From Chthonobacter rhizosphaerae (GTDB lineage: Bacteria > Pseudomonadota > Alphaproteobacteria > Rhizobiales > Pleomorphomonadaceae): DNA of 64,000 nucleotides. Under the pieces are notes generated by a model. That model was not told the origin of the DNA and ran no database searches. It worked only from the letters and a program-made list of their open reading frames with translations. Below, in pieces: positions 45,334-54,007 of the stretch. Location of the stretch: NCBI RefSeq assembly GCF_013839525.1, contig NZ_JACDIS010000005.1, positions 62,001 to 126,000 on the forward strand. Direction: 5' to 3'. The translations under genes and the position numbers were made by a program. Each line of letters opens with the position of its first letter. Position 1 is the stretch's first letter.

Positions 45334-46016
45334 CGGACGCTGGCTCCGTTGGTGAGGTCCTGGGTCACGATCGCGAGCTCGTCGGGAATCTCGCGCTGGT
45401 CGGGCGGGATCTCGGCCAGGGTGGCGGCGGTGGCGGCGTCCAGCTCCTGGGGGCGGATCACCTCCAGGGTGCAGCCTTTCGGGGCGTTGTCGAGCGCCAC
45501 GGGCTCGGTCTCCACGAAGTTGAAGGCCACGTAGTAGGTGGGATCGTAGACCTCCAGCTTGGCCGGGAGGCCGCGGATCTCCACGGCGCCCTTGGTGGGC
45601 AGCGTGAAGTAGAGCGTCAGGAAGCCCTCGTCCCACTGGATCCAGTATTCGGTGGGAGCGTCGAAATCGATGTCCCGGTCGCCGGCGGCCAGGAAGGTGA
45701 AATAGGCGAAGTCCTTCAGGGACTCCACGTTCACGTCCGCGAGCGGCTTCAGCTCCTCCACGGAGAGCTTGCCGTCGCCGTCGGCGTCGAGGCCCTGGCT
45801 GGCGAAGGCCGAGTAGGCGTCGTCGAAGCGCCAGACGTTGCGGATGGCGGTGACCTTGCCGGAGGCGTCGAACACCATCTCGGCCTTGGCGTCGACGAAC
45901 ACGTGGGGGTGCGCGCCGGCCGGGGACGCGACCGCGATGATCGAACAGGCGGCGAGGAGAACGGCCGGCGAAGAGCGCCGGGTCCAACCCCGAACCCGGT
46001 CCGACATGAAGCGCAT
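45324..46016 (-). CDS. DUF1007 family periplasmic protein with EF-hand-like loop
   Basis: 230-aa exported protein, signal peptide ending SPAGAHP; the mature N terminus HPHVFVDAKAEM is the DUF1007 hallmark. A canonical EF-hand loop, DADGDGKLSVEEL, lies near residue 80, followed by YFTFLAAGDRDIDF. DUF1007 genes regularly precede RcnA/NiCoT-like transporters, so this is probably a periplasmic accessory or metal-binding protein. ATG 46016 has GGGGGA six bases upstream; ATG at 46007 is the next option. Longer in-frame extensions run into the LysR gene and are shadows. Confidence 0.87.
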   Translation of the reverse strand: MRFMSDRVRGWTRRSSPAVLLAACSIIAVASPAGAHPHVFVDAKAEMVFDASGKVTAIRNVWRFDDAYSAFASQGLDADGDGKLSVEELKPLADVNVESLKDFAYFTFLAAGDRDIDFDAPTEYWIQWDEGFLTLYFTLPTKGAVEIRGLPAKLEVYDPTYYVAFNFVETEPVALDNAPKGCTLEVIRPQELDAATAATLAEIPPDQREIPDELAIVTQDLTNGASVRCP

Positions 46017-46093
46017 CGACAATCCCCCGAACAGCCCCGGTTCCATCGGGCAAGATGCATCGCGCCGAATTCCGGCGCAACGATGACCGCCCG

Positions 46094-47035
46094 TCAGGCG
46101 CTGCGGCTGGCCGGGCCGTCGAACGTGTCGCCCCGGCAGTTCTGGCCGTCGAAGCGGGAGAACCAGTCGGCCATGAAGTCCACGAACGCCCGGACCTTGG
46201 CGGAGAGGTGCCGGCGGTGGGGATAGACCACGTAGACGCCGGGGTTGGCGGTCTCGTATTCCTCCAGCACCACGTCGATCAGGCCGGCCTCGATGTCCTC
46301 GCGGACCATGATGAAGGGCACCGAGCCGTAGCCGAGGCCCGCCAGGACGGCGAGGCGGACCGCCATGGGCGAGTTCACCTCCACCCGGCCGGAAACCTGG
46401 ACGGTGGTGCGCGCGCCGTCCACCTGGAACCGCCAGGAGAAGCGGCTGCGCAGGTTGCTGTCGATCACGCAGGGCAGGTCGGCGAGGTCGTCCGGGTGCT
46501 GGGGCCGGCCGTGGCTGGCGACCACGTCCCGGCGGGCCGCGATCACGAACCGGTAGTCGGCGAGCTTTCGGGCGATCAGGCTGGAGTCCTGGAGCTCGGT
46601 GATCCGGATGGCGCAGTCGAAGCCCTCGTCCACGAGGTCCACGAACCGGTCGTCGAGTCGGAGGTCCACCTTGATGGACGGGTTGGCGACCACGAAGTCC
46701 ATCACCGCCCGGCCGACGAAGCCGTCGCCGAAGGTGCGCGGGCAGGCGATCCGCAGGAGGCCGGTCGGCTCGCCGTGGCGGTCGCGCACCATGTCCTGCA
46801 GGTCGTCGACGCGCTGCAGGATCTCGCCGGCGTCGCGGTAGTAGGCCTGACCGAGCTCGGTGAGGGAAAGCCGGCGCGTCGTCCGGTTCATCAGCCGGGT
46901 GCCGAGCTCGTCCTCCAGTTCCTTCACGTACTTGGAGATGAGCGCCTTGGACCGGCCGAGCTTGCGCGCGGCCGCGGAGAAGCCGCCCGCGTCCACCACC
47001 TCCACGAAGGTCCGCATCCGGGTGAGCGTGTCCAC
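46094..47035 (-). CDS. LysR family transcriptional regulator
   Basis: 313-aa LysR regulator: N-terminal helix-turn-helix (MRTFVEVVDAGGFSAAARKL, then LISKYVKELEDELGTRLMNR) and a periplasmic-binding-like effector domain (about 90-295). The typical TTRRLSLTELGQAYY wing is present. GTG 47035 was chosen because GGAGG precedes it by five bases and it places the helix-turn-helix at the normal position. It lies upstream of the DUF1007-transporter pair on the same strand (77-base gap) and divergent from the decarboxylase; either could be its target. Confidence 0.92.
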   Translation of the reverse strand: MDTLTRMRTFVEVVDAGGFSAAARKLGRSKALISKYVKELEDELGTRLMNRTTRRLSLTELGQAYYRDAGEILQRVDDLQDMVRDRHGEPTGLLRIACPRTFGDGFVGRAVMDFVVANPSIKVDLRLDDRFVDLVDEGFDCAIRITELQDSSLIARKLADYRFVIAARRDVVASHGRPQHPDDLADLPCVIDSNLRSRFSWRFQVDGARTTVQVSGRVEVNSPMAVRLAVLAGLGYGSVPFIMVREDIEAGLIDVVLEEYETANPGVYVVYPHRRHLSAKVRAFVDFMADWFSRFDGQNCRGDTFDGPASRSA

Positions 47036-47394
47036 CTTGTCCTCCGTCGCGCGCCGGCCGCCGGTCCGCCCACTCCCGGCAATGTTCACCCGGACGGCCG
47101 ATCCGGGTCTGAACCCATGTAGGATCGGAGCAATCGTTCGACAATGCGCAGGACGGACAAGATGGCGCCGAATGCCCGGACGGGCGGTCCGGCGTGCTGC
47201 GGGCCGGTGCGGCGGCGCGTGCGCGGCGGCGTCGTCCGGGGCGGCTCGGGGCGGCCGGACGGACGGTCCGGAATTAATTGTCCGCACGGGCGAATTGGGT
47301 CTTGCGAAGCGGGGGCAATGGCGCTATCTCCCGGCTTGCCCAATTTCGCACGTGCCTGTGGTTGCGTGCCGGTTTCGTAAGGGCCGCTCACGGC
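47036..47394. other. Interval between lysR and the speF leader
   Basis: About 360 bases with no gene. It contains an imperfect inverted repeat GAATTGGG / CCCAATTT (near 47291-47346) and must hold the promoters for lysR and for the structured leader. No exact -35/-10 pair could be fixed. Confidence 0.4.
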
Positions 47395-47772
47395 GGTATC
47401 CAGCGAGGGCAAACCGGTGACCGGAGATGAACCGGGTCTAAGCCGCTTCTCAAGCGGCGGACGCGACTTAAAGCAACGACGTAGAGGGCTTTTTTGGTCT
47501 CTGCCGGCGCTCCAACCGCCGGGGTCACTAAAGAGGCGACTACATCTTGCCGGACGTGCGGACGGGGACCTCCCGCCCAATCAAAGGCTTTACGGCTTCG
47601 TGACGAGATCGGCTTCGGCTGGGCTTGGCGCGCAACCGACATCACTCCGCCGGCCGGAAGGCCGGTCGCGAGCCCGTGCGATCCATCGCCGGCGCCGTCT
47701 CCACAGCGGCGACGCGGTCGAACGCATCGGCTCCGGACGGTGAAACCTTGTTTGGTTCTGGGGTCCACGCCA
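47395..47772 (+). ncRNA. speF-type leader RNA upstream of ornithine decarboxylase
   Basis: A 370-380-base untranslated stretch directly before an alphaproteobacterial ornithine/lysine decarboxylase gene, the position and length of the Rfam speF leader. Visible hairpins: GCCGCTT-CTC-AAGCGGC (47442-47458) and CCGGCG with CGCCGG (47504-47522), with a T6 run at 47490-47495 between them. The leader is thought to be a cis-regulatory RNA, presumably responsive to polyamine status. Boundaries are approximate, and the match is from memory of context and layout rather than a covariance search. Confidence 0.7.
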
Positions 47773-48903
47773 ATGACCGCTCGCATCCGTGACTTCCTCG
47801 CCACCCGACGTCCCGAGGGCCCCTGCCTCGTGGTCGACCTCGACGTCGTGCGCGACAACTTCCTCACCTTCCGCCGCGCGCTCCCGGACACCCGCATCTT
47901 CTACGCCGTGAAGGCCAATCCGGCGCCGGAGATCCTGTCGCTGCTCGCCGAGCTGGGCTCGTCCTTCGACTGCGCCTCGATCCCCGAGATCGAGATGGCG
48001 CTCGCCGCCGGCGCGACGCCCGACCGCATCTCCTTCGGCAACACGATCAAGAAGGAGGCGGACGTCGCCCGCGCCCGCCGCCTCGGCATCGACCTGTTCG
48101 CGGTCGACTGCGAGGCCGAGGTGGAGAAGATCGCCCGTCAGGCGCCCGGCGCCCGCGTGTTCTGCCGCATCCTCTGCGACGGCGCCGGCGCCGAGTGGCC
48201 GCTGTCGCGCAAGTTCGGCTGCGAGCCGGAGATGGCCGTGGACGTGCTGGAGCACGCCCACCGGCTGGGCCTGACCGCCTATGGCGTGTCCTTCCACGTG
48301 GGCTCGCAGCAGGGCAACACCGAGGCCTGGGACGGGGCGCTCGCCTCCTCGGCGCAGCTCTTCCGCACCCTCGCGGAGCGCGGCATCCACCTGAAGATGG
48401 TCAACCTCGGCGGCGGCTTCCCGACCCGCTACCTGAAGGACGTTCCGGCGACTGAGGCCTACGGCCGGTCGATCTCGGACGCGGTTCGCCGGCATTTCGG
48501 CAACGCTATCCCGGAGACCATCATCGAGCCGGGCCGCGGCATGGTGGGCGGCGCGGGCATCATCAAGGCGGAGGTCGTGCTGATCTCCAAGAAGCAGGCG
48601 GGCGACCAGATCCGCTGGGTCTTCCTGGATATCGGCAAGTTCGGCGGCCTCGCCGAGACGATGGACGAGTCCATCCGCTACCCGATCCGCACCGAGCGGG
48701 ACGGCGGCGACACGGCCCCGTGCATCCTGGCCGGCCCGACCTGCGATTCGGCCGACGTGCTCTACGAGAAGACCCCGTACGCGCTCCCGCTGTCGCTGGA
48801 GATCGGCGACGAGGTGCTGATCGAGGGCACGGGCGCCTACACCACCACCTATTCGGCGGTGGCGTTCAACGGCTTCGAGCCCCTGCGAAGCTACGTGATC
48901 TGA
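47773..48903 (+). CDS. speF: Ornithine/lysine decarboxylase (type III fold)
   Basis: 376-aa PLP-dependent alanine-racemase-fold decarboxylase, typical of alphaproteobacteria. The PLP lysine is in IFYAVKANPAPE, followed by SFDCASIPEI, SFHVGSQQ, NLGGGFPTRY, IIEPGRGMVG and, near the C terminus, GPTCDSADVLYEK with the cross-subunit catalytic Cys. It makes putrescine from ornithine (and possibly cadaverine from lysine), the first step of polyamine synthesis. Its long structured leader indicates RNA-level control. Confidence 0.95.
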   Translation: MTARIRDFLATRRPEGPCLVVDLDVVRDNFLTFRRALPDTRIFYAVKANPAPEILSLLAELGSSFDCASIPEIEMALAAGATPDRISFGNTIKKEADVARARRLGIDLFAVDCEAEVEKIARQAPGARVFCRILCDGAGAEWPLSRKFGCEPEMAVDVLEHAHRLGLTAYGVSFHVGSQQGNTEAWDGALASSAQLFRTLAERGIHLKMVNLGGGFPTRYLKDVPATEAYGRSISDAVRRHFGNAIPETIIEPGRGMVGGAGIIKAEVVLISKKQAGDQIRWVFLDIGKFGGLAETMDESIRYPIRTERDGGDTAPCILAGPTCDSADVLYEKTPYALPLSLEIGDEVLIEGTGAYTTTYSAVAFNGFEPLRSYVI

Positions 48904-48926
48904 GGCGACCGCCTCGATCCCACGAA

Positions 48927-48965
48927 GGCCGGCCGACCTCCAAGGGCCGCCGGCCGCCTTTCCCC
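48927..48965 (+). terminator. Candidate terminator after the decarboxylase
   Basis: GGCCGGC (48927-48933) pairs with GCCGGCC (48949-48955) across a 15-base loop, followed by CGCCTTTCC. Moderate quality. Confidence 0.4.
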
Positions 48966-49064
48966 GCTCCGGCCCCGGTGACGAACCGGGGGACCGGCAC
49001 CCCTGGTGTCTGTTTCGCGTCGCGCGCGGCTGAGCCCGCGCGCCCGCGGGAAGGGTTTCGCCCC

Positions 49065-49595
49065 ATGATCACCTACCTCGACGAGGCGCCGCAGGACGTC
49101 GGCGCCCGGGAAGCCCTGCTCGACCGGGCCTTCGGGCCGGCGCGCTTCCTGAAGTCGTCCGAGCGCATCCGCGCCGGCCGCCTGCCGGCCGAGGGCCTGG
49201 CGCTCGTCGCCAAGGACGGCGACCGGCTGGTCGGCACCGTCCGGCTCTGGCCCGTGGCGGCGGGGCACACGGGCCGGCACGGGCTGCTGCTCGGCCCGCT
49301 GGCGGTTTCGGCCGACCAGCAGGGCGCGGGCGTCGGCGGCGCCCTGATGCGGCTCGCGCTCGCCCGCGCCAAGGCGCTCGGCCACGGGGCCGTGCTCCTC
49401 GTCGGCGACGAGCCCTACTACCGGCGCTTCGGCTTCTCCAGCGAGCGCACCGGCGGCCTCGCAATGCCGGGCCCCTACGAGCGTCATCGCTTCCTGGCGC
49501 TGGAGCTGACGCCGGGCGCGCTCCTCGGCGCCGAAGGCGTGCTGCGCCCGACCGGAGCCCTGGCGCCGGCCGCCCTGAAGGCGCTCGCCGCCTGA
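49065..49595 (+). CDS. GNAT family N-acetyltransferase
   Basis: 176-aa acetyltransferase. The acetyl-CoA loop is LLGPLAVSADQQGAGVGGAL, followed by GHGAVLLVGDEPYYRRFGFS, where the C-terminal Tyr-Tyr-x-x-Phe-Gly-Phe is typical of the YhbS-like branch. Substrate unknown. It follows the decarboxylase by 161 bases on the same strand, so acetylation of a polyamine or amino acid is possible but unproven; YhbS-like proteins are common without such partners. ATG 49065 gives the family start; upstream extensions are shadows. Confidence 0.9.
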   Translation: MITYLDEAPQDVGAREALLDRAFGPARFLKSSERIRAGRLPAEGLALVAKDGDRLVGTVRLWPVAAGHTGRHGLLLGPLAVSADQQGAGVGGALMRLALARAKALGHGAVLLVGDEPYYRRFGFSSERTGGLAMPGPYERHRFLALELTPGALLGAEGVLRPTGALAPAALKALAA

Positions 49596-49709
49596 CGACG
49601 GGCCGCGGTGACGTCCGGGCCGGCCACCCGCCGGTCCGGGCCCCCGTGCCGCTTCCCTGGCGCTTCCGGCCGTGCCTATATGGCGCGGGGTTTCCGACTG
49701 GAGGGGCGC

Positions 49710-50708
49710 ATGTTCTTCACCGGGGTCGACATTGCCGTCGCGGCCTTCGTGTTCCTGGCCATCATCGTCCTGTTCGCCGGCATCAAGCAGGTGCCGCAGG
49801 GCTTCAACTGGACCGTGGAGCGGTTCGGCCGCTACACCAAGACGCTCTATCCCGGGCTCAACCTGATCATCCCGTTCGTCGACCGGGTCGGCACCAAGCT
49901 CAACATGATGGAGCAGGTGCTGGACGTGCCGAGCCAGGAGGTGATCACGCGCGACAACGCCACCTGCACGGTGGACGGGGTGGCCTTCTACCAGGTGCTC
50001 GACGCCTCCCGCGCCGCCTACGAGGTGAGCGGGCTGCAGAACGCGATCCTGAACATCACCATGACGAACATCCGCACGGTCATGGGCTCGATGGATCTCG
50101 ACAGCCTCCTCTCCAATCGCGACGAGATCAACGCCCGGCTCCTCCACGTGGTGGACGCCGCCACGGAGGCCTGGGGCGTGAAGATCACCCGGGTGGAGAT
50201 CAAGGACATCAACCCGCCCGCGGACCTCGTGGAATCCATGGCGCGGCAGATGAAGGCCGAGCGCGACAAGCGCGCCTCCATCCTGGAGGCGGAGGGCCTG
50301 CGGCAGGCGGCCATCTTGAGGGCGGAGGGCGAGAAGCAGGCCCAGGTGCTGCAGGCCGAAGGCCGACGGGAGGCCGCGTTCCGCGACGCGGAAGCCCGCG
50401 AGCGGCTGGCCGAGGCGGAGGCGAAGGCCACCATGCTGGTGTCCGAATCGGTCGCCAAGGGCGACGTCCAGGCGCTGAACTACTTCATCGCCGACAAGTA
50501 CACCCAGGCGCTCGCCCAGTTCGCCACCTCGCCCAACCAGAAGATCCTCATGATGCCCATGGAGGCGACCGCGATCCTCGGCTCGCTCGGCGGCATCGCG
50601 GAACTGGCGCGCGCGTCCTTCGGCGACGACCCGGCGTCGACGCCCGGCGCGCCGCGGCGGCGGCCCGGAACGGTGCCGGCCGTCGGCGACCCGTCCGGGC
50701 GCGTCTGA
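49710..50708 (+). CDS. SPFH/stomatin-like membrane protein (QmcA type)
   Basis: 332-aa protein with one N-terminal membrane anchor (about 5-25), an SPFH/prohibitin domain ([21 protein letters not shown], then [20 protein letters not shown]), a long Ala/Glu/Arg coiled coil (about 190-265, [20 protein letters not shown]) and a Pro/Arg-rich tail. Relatives organise membrane microdomains and interact with FtsH-type proteases. The adjacent nfeD gene completes the usual pair. ATG 49710 has GAGGGG upstream. Confidence 0.93.
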   Translation: MFFTGVDIAVAAFVFLAIIVLFAGIKQVPQGFNWTVERFGRYTKTLYPGLNLIIPFVDRVGTKLNMMEQVLDVPSQEVITRDNATCTVDGVAFYQVLDASRAAYEVSGLQNAILNITMTNIRTVMGSMDLDSLLSNRDEINARLLHVVDAATEAWGVKITRVEIKDINPPADLVESMARQMKAERDKRASILEAEGLRQAAILRAEGEKQAQVLQAEGRREAAFRDAEARERLAEAEAKATMLVSESVAKGDVQALNYFIADKYTQALAQFATSPNQKILMMPMEATAILGSLGGIAELARASFGDDPASTPGAPRRRPGTVPAVGDPSGRV

Positions 50709-50721
50709 CGAGGGCCGCCCG

Positions 50722-51168
50722 ATGCTCCGCGAACTGGTCGTCCAGCTCGGTCCCTGGCTCTGGTGGGTGCTCGGCATCCTGCTCGCCGCCGTGGAGGTGT
50801 TCGCGCCGGGGTCCTTCTTCATCTGGTTCGCCGTGGCGGCGATCATCGTCGGCGGCATCGCCCTGACGGTCGACCTCGGCTGGCAGGCGGAGATCCTGCT
50901 GTTCGTCGTCTTCGCGGGCCTGAGCGCGCTCCTCGGACGCCGGCTCTACGGGCGCAACGGTCCGGCGGAGGACGCCCCGCCGCTCAACGACCGCATGCGC
51001 CGGCAGGTGGGCCGGCCGGCGGTGCTGGAGACGGCGCTCGCGAACGGGTCCGGCCACATCCGGCTCGACGACACCTTGTGGCGGGTGAGCGGGCCGGACC
51101 TGCCGGCGGGCACGACCGTGACCGTGGTGGACGTGCGCGACGGGCGCCTCGTGGTGGCCCCGCGCTGA
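50722..51168 (+). CDS. NfeD family protein
   Basis: 148-aa short NfeD: two or three N-terminal transmembrane helices (WWVLGILLAAVEVFAPGSFF, then LLFVVFAGLSALLG) and a C-terminal OB-fold domain (GHIRLDDTLWRVSGPDLPAGTTV split over its strands, ending DGRLVVAPR). It partners the SPFH protein encoded 13 bases upstream, a pairing conserved across bacteria. Confidence 0.93.
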   Translation: MLRELVVQLGPWLWWVLGILLAAVEVFAPGSFFIWFAVAAIIVGGIALTVDLGWQAEILLFVVFAGLSALLGRRLYGRNGPAEDAPPLNDRMRRQVGRPAVLETALANGSGHIRLDDTLWRVSGPDLPAGTTVTVVDVRDGRLVVAPR

Positions 51169-51338
51169 CGGCGACGGAGGCCCCGGCGAGCCGGACGGGC
51201 GGGCGCGCGGGGTCGGGGCCGGCTGCTCAACCAAACGTTAACCGTGTTCGTTTACCGGTCGGAAAGGGTGGTCGCCCGCCCGCGTGGGGCGGGCCGAGCC
51301 CGTTCCGATCGCCTCGAACCCGGGTGCTGCGCCTTTCC

Positions 51339-52850
51339 ATGCGGCCCATCCTCCTTGTCGCCGTTGCTGCTGCCGGACTGGCGGTCGGATCGCCCCCGTC
51401 CGCCGAGGCCCAGGACGCCGCGACGGCAGGGGAGGTGGGGTCCCCGGTGGTCCGGCCGGCGACGGATCAACTCGGGATCGACGACCTGATCGAAGACGTG
51501 ACGGCGCCGACCGATCCGGGCCTCGCCGGCGCGATCGATCCCCTGGCCGATCCTCTGGCCGACCCGTCCGCCACCGACCCGGCCGTGCCCTCGGCCGGCG
51601 CGGCGGCGACCGGGACCGCGCCGGCCGCCCAGCCGAACCGCCGCCCGGCGCTGCGGCCGACCCTCGGATCGGTGGTGCGACCGGTGCCGCCGGTGGAGCC
51701 CCTGAAGCCGATCGCCGGCGGCGCGCCGGTCGCCATCAACACCGAGGAGGCGGCGCGGTCGGCCTACGAGCCGCTCGGGCTGCGCGTGCGCACCTTCACC
51801 ATCCTGTCGAGCGCCACGTCGACCCTCGGCTGGTCGTCCAACCCGGGCGGCGCTCCGGACGGCGAGGGCGCCGCCTTCTGGGGGCTGAAGGGCGACGTGA
51901 CCGCCCGGTCCGACCTCGACGGCGGCGGCATCGACCTCGCGCTTCGGGGTGGCGTGCGCGACTACCTGGGCGGGGACGCGGAGCTCGAGCCATCCTTGGA
52001 GGCGACCGCGGACGGCCGGCTGGACCTGACCGAGGTGGACCGGTTGACCGCCGGCGCCCGCTATGCCTTCCGCAAGGACACCGGCTTCAGCATCGAGACG
52101 CCGGCCGGGCAGGGGGTGGACATCCACACCCTGTCGGCCACCGCCGGCTACGCCCGGTCGGCGGGGCTGATCGGCGTGACGCTCAAGGGCGCGCTCGACC
52201 GGACCATCTACGACGGCGACGACCGGGACGACACGGCGCTCTCCGGCACCCTGCGGCTATCGCTCGACAGCGGCGCCGTGCTGGAGCCCTTCGCGGAGAC
52301 GAGCGTCTTCGCGCGCCGGCCCGACCGCACCGTGGACGAGAACGGCTTCCGGCGGTCGAGCGTGGGCGCGGAGGCGAAGCTCGGCACGGCGGTGGACACG
52401 GGCCTCCTGACCGGCGAGGTGGCGGTCGGCTACGGCACGGAAGTGCTGGAGGACGACCGGCTCGACCCGCTGCGCGGCATGATCCTGGAGGCCTCGCTCG
52501 CCTGGGCGGTGACGCCGCTGACCACCGTGACGCTCGCGGCCGACACGAGCTTCGAGACGAGCCGGCTCGCGGGGGCGAGCGGGTCGATCACCCGCAGCGT
52601 CTCGGCGGGGATCGCCCATGCGCTGAAGCCGAACCTCATCCTCGATCTCGGCGGCGCCCTGTCGTTCCAGGACTATGGGGGCGTGAACCGGAGCGTCGCC
52701 ACGGTGGCGGTGCGCGCGGGCGCCGCCTGGCGGCTGAACCCCTCGGTCGAACTCACGCTCACCGCCACCCACGAGGTGGAAGACTCCAACGTGTCCGGCG
52801 AGGATACGCGGGAGACCACGGTCGAGGCTGGCGTGACCGTCCGCCGGTGA
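51339..52850 (+). CDS. Outer-membrane beta-barrel protein
   Basis: 503-aa exported protein: signal peptide (MRPILLVAVAAAGLAVGS, cleavage near AEAQD), an acidic Pro/Ala-rich periplasmic linker (residues 40-130) and a C-terminal barrel of alternating strands, resembling the BBP2_2-type outer-membrane family of rhizobia. Strand examples: LTAGARYAFRKDTGFSIET, GYARSAGLIGVTLKGAL. No ligand can be named; neighbours galU and a lytic transglycosylase suggest envelope biogenesis. The start is uncertain: ATG 51339 lacks a strong ribosome site and a GTG at 51324 would add five residues. Confidence 0.82.
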   Translation: MRPILLVAVAAAGLAVGSPPSAEAQDAATAGEVGSPVVRPATDQLGIDDLIEDVTAPTDPGLAGAIDPLADPLADPSATDPAVPSAGAAATGTAPAAQPNRRPALRPTLGSVVRPVPPVEPLKPIAGGAPVAINTEEAARSAYEPLGLRVRTFTILSSATSTLGWSSNPGGAPDGEGAAFWGLKGDVTARSDLDGGGIDLALRGGVRDYLGGDAELEPSLEATADGRLDLTEVDRLTAGARYAFRKDTGFSIETPAGQGVDIHTLSATAGYARSAGLIGVTLKGALDRTIYDGDDRDDTALSGTLRLSLDSGAVLEPFAETSVFARRPDRTVDENGFRRSSVGAEAKLGTAVDTGLLTGEVAVGYGTEVLEDDRLDPLRGMILEASLAWAVTPLTTVTLAADTSFETSRLAGASGSITRSVSAGIAHALKPNLILDLGGALSFQDYGGVNRSVATVAVRAGAAWRLNPSVELTLTATHEVEDSNVSGEDTRETTVEAGVTVRR

Positions 52851-52863
52851 CGAGGGCGCATGG

Positions 52864-52898
52864 AAAAGCCCGCGCGGGCGGGACCGGCGCGGGCTTTT
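52864..52898. terminator. Bidirectional intrinsic terminator between barrel gene and galU
   Basis: Arms AAAAGCCCGCGC and GCGCGGGCTTTT, 12 bp, around an 11-base loop. It gives a T4 tail on both strands and serves two convergent genes. Confidence 0.92.
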
Positions 52899-52918
52899 GA
52901 CGTGGAGGGTGCTGGCGG

Positions 52919-53794
52919 TCAGCCGAGGACGGCGCGGAGCTCGTCCTTGATGTTCGGATGAATGTCGGTGCGCTCCTGGCCGTAGGCGAGGTTCGCCTGC
53001 AGGAAGCCGAGCTTGGTGCCGGTGTCGAACGTGGTGCCGCGGAAGCGCACGCCGTAGAACGGGCTGGTGCCGAGAAGACGCAGCATGGAATCGGTCAGCT
53101 GGATCTCGTTGCCGGCGCCGCGCTCCTGGGTCTCCAGCAGGTCGAACACCTCCGGCTGCAGGATGTAGCGGCCGGAGATGAAGAGATTGGACGGCGCATC
53201 CGCCGGCTTCGGCTTCTCCACCATGCCGGTGACCTGGAAGACGTCCTCGTCCAGGGTGTCGCCGAGGGCGACGATGCCGTAGGACGAGGTCTGTGAGGGA
53301 TCGCAGGCCTCCAGGCTGAGCACGTTGCCGCCGGTTTTGGCGTAGGCGTCCACCATGCTCTTCAGGCAGGGGGTGTGATGCTTCATCAGCATGTCCGGCA
53401 GGAGCACCGCGAAGGGCTCGTCGCCGATGATGTCGCGGGCGCACCAGACCGCGTGGCCGAGGCCGAGCGGCGCCTGCTGGCGGGTGAAGCTGGTGGCGCC
53501 CGCCTTCGGCAGGTCGCGGTTCACGCTCTCCAGGGCTTCGGTCTTGTTGCGCGCCTCGAGCGTGGCGTTCAGCTCGAAGTTGATGTCGAAATGGTCCTCG
53601 ATCACGGCCTTGCCGCGTCCGGTCACGAACACGAAGTGCTCGATGCCGGCGGCCTTCGCCTCGTCGACCACGTACTGCAAAGCAGGACGGTCCACGATGG
53701 TCAGCATCTCCTTGGGAACCGCCTTCGTCGCCGGCAGAAACCGCGTGCCGAGGCCCGCGACCGGGAACACTGCTTTGCGAATCGTCTTGGTCAT
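52919..53794 (-). CDS. galU: UTP-glucose-1-phosphate uridylyltransferase
   Basis: 291-aa enzyme making UDP-glucose for exopolysaccharide, lipopolysaccharide and galactose metabolism. Nucleotide-binding signature VFPVAGLGTRFLPATKAVP with KEML, then FVTGRGKAVIEDHFD, PLGLGHAVWCAR, VLLPDMLM and VEKPKPADAPSNL. ATG 53794 with GGAG upstream; a longer frame to 53917 lacks support. Confidence 0.96.
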   Translation of the reverse strand: MTKTIRKAVFPVAGLGTRFLPATKAVPKEMLTIVDRPALQYVVDEAKAAGIEHFVFVTGRGKAVIEDHFDINFELNATLEARNKTEALESVNRDLPKAGATSFTRQQAPLGLGHAVWCARDIIGDEPFAVLLPDMLMKHHTPCLKSMVDAYAKTGGNVLSLEACDPSQTSSYGIVALGDTLDEDVFQVTGMVEKPKPADAPSNLFISGRYILQPEVFDLLETQERGAGNEIQLTDSMLRLLGTSPFYGVRFRGTTFDTGTKLGFLQANLAYGQERTDIHPNIKDELRAVLG

Positions 53795-54007
53795 TCGTGA
53801 CTCCAAGTTCGACCCGACCATCACGCCGATCGTGGTGTTGAGGTCGAGCGCATGATCGATCGTCCGTGTCGGTCGGGAGTGAGGCGTATCATCCCGACAT
53901 TTGCATTGACAACCCACGGGAGCAGATGATTCTGCATGGCCCTAAACGCATCGTAAATCTTAAGAGTTACGGTTTGCGTCCCCTGTCTCCTGTGGTCCGG
54001 ATTGGTG

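Noticed and set aside
51236-51260. GTTAACC and GTTTACC repeats resembling a CtrA site upstream of the barrel gene
   Set aside because: Spacing and second half-site do not match TTAA-N7-TTAA, so I do not call it a CtrA box.
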